Under the pieces are notes generated by a model. That model was given only the letters and a program-made list of their open reading frames with translations. It was not told the DNA's origin and searched no databases. A stretch of DNA of 64,000 nt. Origin: JBGMEA01 sp041447245. GTDB lineage: Bacteria > Bacillota > Clostridia > Eubacteriales > Anaerofustaceae. This document shows positions 60,732 through 64,000 of this stretch, piece after piece. The position numbers and the translations under genes were made by a program. The stretch is taken from contig JBGMEA010000026.1 of the NCBI GenBank assembly GCA_041447245.1, forward strand, positions 62,001-126,000, read 5' to 3'. Position 1 is the stretch's first letter. Every line of letters starts with the position of its first letter.

Positions 60732-61167
60732 CAATATGCCTCTATAATTGATTTAAAATCCACGATTCGAAACAGTCCGTCTGTTTTTCGCTGTTCTTAC
60801 CAGATTTTGAGCTTTTTGTTACTGTCAAGGTCATACTAACATACTTTTTGTATGAAATAAACAGGAAAAACTGCCGATATTTATTTTTTTTAATTTTATA
60901 TTCAATGTTAAACGTTCTCTTTTTCTTTAATTTTGAATACGTCGAAAATCGGATGGAAAACGTTTAAATTTACCGAAAAACACATTTATTGCTGTCTTTA
61001 TTCAAATGTAAACGTTTTATACTATTGTAGTTTCTCTTATTCAACAGCCTTCTTTTTTTTCTGAAAAAAACTGAAAAATAGATTTATTCAAATTTATCAA
61101 AATAAATTCATTTGATAGGATTTTCTTCATTTCATTTCTTTCCTTTCTGCAAAGAATGTCAAACTAC
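60732..61167. other. gene-free AT-rich stretch upstream of the hydrogenase operon and tRNA-Thr
   Basis: About 430 bp without a supported gene. It contains a short inverted repeat CATAC-TTTTT-GTATG near 60840 and three AAACGTT-type sites near 60911, 60958 and 61011, spaced about 50 bp apart. The last (61006-61021) differs from the cre consensus at one fixed position. No small-RNA structure with a terminator is evident. Confidence 0.6.
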
Positions 61168-61196
61168 TTGATTTTTTCGATGCGATAAGATATAAT
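61168..61196 (+). promoter_or_regulatory. promoter of tRNA-Thr
   Basis: TTGATT (61168-61173), 17-bp spacer, TATAAT (61191-61196), 10 bp before the tRNA. Confidence 0.8.
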
Positions 61197-61206
61197 AATT
61201 TTCGTC

Positions 61207-61281
61207 GCTGATGTGGCTCAACGGTAGAGCAGCTGATTTGTAATCAGCAGGTTGTAGGTTCGATTCCTATCATCAGCTCCA
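61207..61281 (+). tRNA. tRNA-Thr (anticodon UGU), CCA encoded
   Basis: 75-nt cloverleaf. The acceptor stem GCTGATG pairs with CATCAGC, the D arm is GCTC/GAGC, and the anticodon arm GCTGA-TTTGTAA-TCAGC gives anticodon TGT (reads ACA). The T arm is TAGG-TTCGATT-CCTA, and the 3' end TCCA includes encoded CCA. Confidence 0.96.
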
Positions 61282-61297
61282 TTTTTGAATAAATCTA

Positions 61298-61328
61298 GAC
61301 TATATTGCTAACAAATATAGTCTTTTTT
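61298..61328 (+). terminator. terminator of tRNA-Thr
   Basis: Stem GACTATATT/AATATAGTC followed by TTTTTT, 17 nt after the tRNA. Confidence 0.9.
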
Positions 61329-61449
61329 ATTCTCCGAGTTTATCTGCTCACCCGAGAAGAATTCAAATGAATAAAGAGATGAATTTTTTATGTATATCAG
61401 GTAAATTGTTAATTCATTATTATAATCAACAAGCAAAGAATCAAAGTCA

Positions 61450-61458
61450 TGCTATAAT
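61450..61458 (+). promoter_or_regulatory. extended -10 promoter of the 11-mer repeat protein gene
   Basis: TGC then TATAAT (61453-61458), 29 bp before the ATG. No clear -35. Confidence 0.5.
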
Positions 61459-61486
61459 AGCCGTATAAACGAATTGGAGGACAATT

Positions 61487-61843
61487 ATGGGTGAATTAAA
61501 GGACGACTTGAACAAAGTATTCGATGATCTGAAAGAAAAGGCTGCCGAATTGAAAGACAAAGCTGAGGATACAGCCGGAGATTTGAAAGATAAGGCTGAG
61601 GCAAAGGCCGCAGAATTAAAAGAAAAAGCAGGAGAAAAAGCGTCGGAGATCAAAGACAAAGCTGACGACATTACAGACGATATGAAAGACAAAGCATCTG
61701 CCAAAGCCGATGAGCTGAAGGATAAAGCAAGCGATGCATTCGATTCATTAAAAGAAACAGCATCTGAAATCAAAGACAAATTCGGAAATAAGATTGAAGA
61801 TATTTTCGATAAAGATAAGAAAAGCGATAACACAAACGAATAA
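61487..61843 (+). CDS. LEA/apolipoprotein-like 11-residue repeat protein
   Basis: A 118-residue highly charged protein. From residue 22 to about 98 it consists of seven tandem 11-residue units of the type LKDKAxxxAxE (LKDKAEDTAGD, LKDKAEAKAAE, LKEKAGEKASE, IKDKADDITDD, MKDKASAKADE, LKDKASDAFDS and a final partial one). They would form an amphipathic helix with apolar, Lys and Asp/Glu faces, as in group 3 LEA proteins and CsbD/YtxH-type stress proteins. No Cys and no signal peptide. Ribosome site GGAGG. A desiccation or membrane-surface stress role is inferred. Confidence 0.75.
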   Translation: MGELKDDLNKVFDDLKEKAAELKDKAEDTAGDLKDKAEAKAAELKEKAGEKASEIKDKADDITDDMKDKASAKADELKDKASDAFDSLKETASEIKDKFGNKIEDIFDKDKKSDNTNE

Positions 61844-61944
61844 AATCAAATACTTTATTCTCAAATTACTGATCATTTGCGTGACATTGTTACGGAAGTC
61901 CCTTTTATTTTCAGTATAATGAAATCAAAAAAGAGGTACTGACT

Positions 61945-62280
61945 ATGTTTAACGGCTTGTTTGGATCAAAAGGATATAAAAATATTTCCGCTGATGAGGC
62001 GAAAGAACGTTTGAATGAAAATAAGAATGCCGTATTGATTGATGTACGTTCCAAAGACGAACATAAGCAAGGACATATCCCCGGAAGCAAAAATATTCCA
62101 TTGGATCAAATTGATCAGATTGAAAAAATCGTAAAGGATAAGGACAAAGAACTTATTGTTTATTGTCTGAGCGGAGCGCGCGCGTCCAGTGCATGCGGAG
62201 CTTTATGCCAAATGGGATACACCAATGTTTCCAATATGGGAGGAATCCGAAACTGGCCTTACGAAATCAAACGAGGATAA
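61945..62280 (+). CDS. single-domain rhodanese-like sulfurtransferase
   Basis: A 111-residue rhodanese domain: LIDVRSKDEHKQGHIPGSKNIPL and the active-site loop CLSGARASSA with Cys at about residue 75. AGAGG ribosome site. It would carry persulfide sulfur; PspE/YgaP-like proteins are relatives. Closed by its own strong terminator. Confidence 0.9.
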   Translation: MFNGLFGSKGYKNISADEAKERLNENKNAVLIDVRSKDEHKQGHIPGSKNIPLDQIDQIEKIVKDKDKELIVYCLSGARASSACGALCQMGYTNVSNMGGIRNWPYEIKRG

Positions 62281-62287
62281 TCGTGAG

Positions 62288-62324
62288 AAATAAGACAGGA
62301 TTTTGCATCCTGTCTTATTTTTTT
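62288..62324 (+). terminator. terminator of the rhodanese gene
   Basis: Stem AAATAAGACAGGAT/ATCCTGTCTTATTT with a short loop and T-run. Confidence 0.92.
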
Positions 62325-62478
62325 ATTCCGCATAATCGCTCAGACAATTCGCAAACGAACCGCAGCCAAGGCTGAACAAAAAAAGAAATGCCCACCAAAA
62401 GACAGGCACTTAAGGAATTGCATTTCATTTATGAACCCTTATTTATGAAATCGGAATAATTTCCGAATCAATCTATCA

Positions 62479-62982
62479 TTAAGAAAACTTGCCGAAATGA
62501 ATTCTTTCTGTCATGAACCGATTGTTCGGTTCTTTTTTTTCGTTTTTATAACCGATTGCGACCAGATTTACCGGCAAATAATTCATCGGCATATGCAACA
62601 GATTCCTTACTTGCTCCGCTTTGTCCAAACTCGGCGCGATTCCGAGCCAACAGGTACCATAATCCATTTCTTCAGCTTTTAAAAGTATATTTTGCGTTGC
62701 GGCAGAACAATCAACAAAATTATAAAACGGATCGTCATTGATCGATAAATCGCCGCAAACAATAATTCCCTGCCCCGCACTCTCCAACGGCTTCCAGTTC
62801 GGTGCGAATAAAACCATATCCTCGATTATTTTTTTATCGTCAAAAATGACGAACTGCCATGCCTGACGATTTTTGCCCGAAGGAGCATTCATGCCCGATT
62901 TTACGATTTCGATCAAGTCTTCCCGAGGAATGATTTCTCCGGTAAAATTTCGGATACTTCTTCTGGTATATATTTCGTTCAT
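62479..62982 (-). CDS. nitroreductase family flavoprotein
   Basis: A 167-residue FMN enzyme: YTRRSIRNFTGEIIPREDL at the N-terminus, MNAPSGKNRQAWQFVIFDD for FMN binding, GTCWLGIAPSLDKAEQVRNLL, and VNLVAIGYKNEKKEPNNR at the C-terminus. AAAGGAG is 6 nt before the ATG at 62982; an adjacent ATG at 62985 is too close. The substrate is unknown. Confidence 0.9.
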   Translation of the reverse strand: MNEIYTRRSIRNFTGEIIPREDLIEIVKSGMNAPSGKNRQAWQFVIFDDKKIIEDMVLFAPNWKPLESAGQGIIVCGDLSINDDPFYNFVDCSAATQNILLKAEEMDYGTCWLGIAPSLDKAEQVRNLLHMPMNYLPVNLVAIGYKNEKKEPNNRFMTERIHFGKFS

Positions 62983-63056
62983 CATAATCTCCTTTGCATC
63001 GATTATATCACGAGGAATGATTTTTTCATAAAATCAATGAATATTTCCGAATCAAT

Positions 63057-63085
63057 TTGAATTTATATGATTCCTGCATTACAAT
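63057..63085 (+). promoter_or_regulatory. promoter of the EPSP-synthase-like gene
   Basis: TTGAAT (63057-63062), 17-bp spacer, TACAAT (63080-63085). Confidence 0.65.
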
Positions 63086-63117
63086 GGAGATAACGATTTT
63101 ATCATCCGGAGTATTCT

Positions 63118-63951
63118 ATGACTGTCCGTGTTGTACCATCTATAATCAGCGGCATTGTTTCCATCCCGCCCGAAACGAATCAATTGATCCAAATGATCGA
63201 GAAAGAGTTGCCCGGGGAACAGGCTCTTTTCATCGAAGGCATCGCCATGAATGATGAGATTTCAAACTATCTCTCAAAACTGCAGGAAGCCGGAAAATCG
63301 ACCGACTTATCGCGCGATCCTTATTCCGCTCAGCAATACACACTCGCGATTCGAGGGAATCTTCCAAGGATCAAACTAAGTATAGCGGCTGATTTTTCAC
63401 TCGCTGCTCCATGGATATGCATGGCCGCGTTGGGTTGCAATCTGACGGTTTCCAATTTATGTAAGGACAGCAGAACCGATGACGCTTATCTGCTGTCCTT
63501 ACTGGAAGAAATGGGCGTGTGTCTGAGAAGAAAAGTGATCGGTATGGAATTTCGATCAAACGGCCTGAGCGCCATCAGAGCAGATTTAAGCGGCTATGAT
63601 AATCTGTTGCCATATATTTGCGCGCTCTCTGCTGTCGCCAACGGAATCAGCTGCATCACATTCCGACGAAATCAGCAAGAGCAGGACGAGTTATTTCATT
63701 ATTGCCATGAAATGCTCGAAAGTATTGGATGCGATGTAGCTATCACCGATGACTCGCTGATGATCCGAGGAAAACAAAGAATCGATGGAGGCATTATTGA
63801 CACACACGACGACGGAAGGATTGCCTTGGCAGCAATCGCTCTTTCGGCAGCATCTGCGGGAGATATGATTATTTCCCATCCGCAAAGCATTGACCGCATC
63901 TATCCTTCATTTTGGACAGAGTACCAACGATGCGGAGGAAATGTTCTATGA
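63118..63951 (+). CDS. shortened EPSP-synthase-like protein lacking catalytic motif
   Basis: A 277-residue member of the enolpyruvyl transferase fold. The start VRVVPSIISGIVSIPPETNQ lines up with the EPSP synthase N-terminus. The stretches ADFSLAAPWICMAALGCNLTVSNL and DTHDDGRIALAAIALSAASAGDMIISHPQSIDRIYPSFW match the typical second domain. EPSP synthases have about 430 residues, so roughly a third is missing, and the PxKSxxHR substrate motif is replaced by PPETN. It is probably not a working AroA. No frameshift is visible, and it has a promoter and GGAG, so it looks expressed. The next gene overlaps by 4 nt. Confidence 0.7.
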   Translation: MTVRVVPSIISGIVSIPPETNQLIQMIEKELPGEQALFIEGIAMNDEISNYLSKLQEAGKSTDLSRDPYSAQQYTLAIRGNLPRIKLSIAADFSLAAPWICMAALGCNLTVSNLCKDSRTDDAYLLSLLEEMGVCLRRKVIGMEFRSNGLSAIRADLSGYDNLLPYICALSAVANGISCITFRRNQQEQDELFHYCHEMLESIGCDVAITDDSLMIRGKQRIDGGIIDTHDDGRIALAAIALSAASAGDMIISHPQSIDRIYPSFWTEYQRCGGNVL

Positions 63952-64000
63952 GACAACATGCCAGAAAACTTACGGCACTTCTGCTTTTTATTGCCATCAT
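63948..64000 (+). CDS. start of an exported or membrane protein gene (cut by window end)
   Basis: The ATG at 63948 overlaps the previous stop (ATGA), with GGAGG 11 nt upstream. The first 17 residues (MRQHARKLTALLLFIAI) form a basic-then-hydrophobic start such as a signal peptide or membrane anchor. The product cannot be identified from this fragment. Confidence 0.6.
   Translation, partial: MRQHARKLTALLLFIAI

Overview
The window looks like chromosomal DNA of a strictly anaerobic, low-to-moderate GC Firmicute, probably of the Clostridia. The evidence is a carbon monoxide dehydrogenase (CODH) operon, a multi-subunit [FeFe] hydrogenase operon, an mcsA-mcsB-clpC operon, RecU, a long-form hibernation factor, strong AGGAGG ribosome sites, sigma-A type TTGACA/TATAAT promoters and many U-tailed terminators. 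I cannot name a genus. There is no rRNA, no CRISPR array, no prophage and no intact insertion sequence. Genes are dense and mostly ordinary; the interest lies in regulation and in a few altered proteins.

Layout: 1-3.9 kb, a CODH operon (cooS, cooF, FAD/NAD oxidoreductase) behind an Rrf2 regulator with a shared palindromic operator. 4-9.1 kb, a MarR/MATE efflux pair and ppx-ppk1. 9.1-11.2 kb, an unrecognised HEPN-like gene and a YhhN membrane protein. 11.2-13.8 kb, two overlapping Rrf2 genes divergent from iscS-iscU. 13.8-19.2 kb, one leftward operon (P-loop protein, radical SAM protein, small alarmone synthetase, class II aldolase, RecU, uridine kinase-like protein). 19.4-22.6 kb, glutaredoxin and two aminopeptidases. 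22.7-25.6 kb, pstS-pstC-pstA without pstB. 25.9-33.4 kb, recD2, comF, hpf, a DUF5317 protein with a long acidic tail, a TauE/DUF1634 pair and DUF308. 33.5-37.5 kb, thrC-thrB-SDR-xth. 37.6-43.7 kb, an iron alcohol dehydrogenase, a two-component system, a metallo-hydrolase and a solitary BMP lipoprotein. 43.7-45.3 kb, cobT behind a cobalamin riboswitch. 45.3-50.1 kb, the clpC operon. 50.3-52.4 kb, purA-rsmI. 52.5-60.7 kb, the hydrogenase operon. 60.7-64 kb, a gene-poor stretch, tRNA-Thr, an 11-mer-repeat protein, a rhodanese, a nitroreductase, a shortened EPSP-synthase-like protein and the start of a further gene.

How the parts fit: CODH/CooF/oxidoreductase and the bifurcating-type hydrogenase would both exchange electrons between ferredoxin and NAD(P)H. 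The isc genes and three Rrf2 regulators fit heavy Fe-S demand. Phosphate handling is covered by pst and ppx-ppk.

The most unusual locus is the clpC operon. The position normally held by the repressor gene ctsR is taken by a protein derived from a REP-associated (Y1/HUH) transposase. It has lost both HUH histidines but keeps a C-terminal helix-turn-helix, and a perfect inverted repeat overlaps the operon -35 box. I read this as a domesticated transposase acting as a candidate regulator of protein quality control. Other points of note are a CODH with altered active-site motifs, mutually exclusive hairpins between pstS and pstC, a pst operon that lost its ATPase gene, and an EPSP-synthase relative missing its catalytic N-terminal motif.
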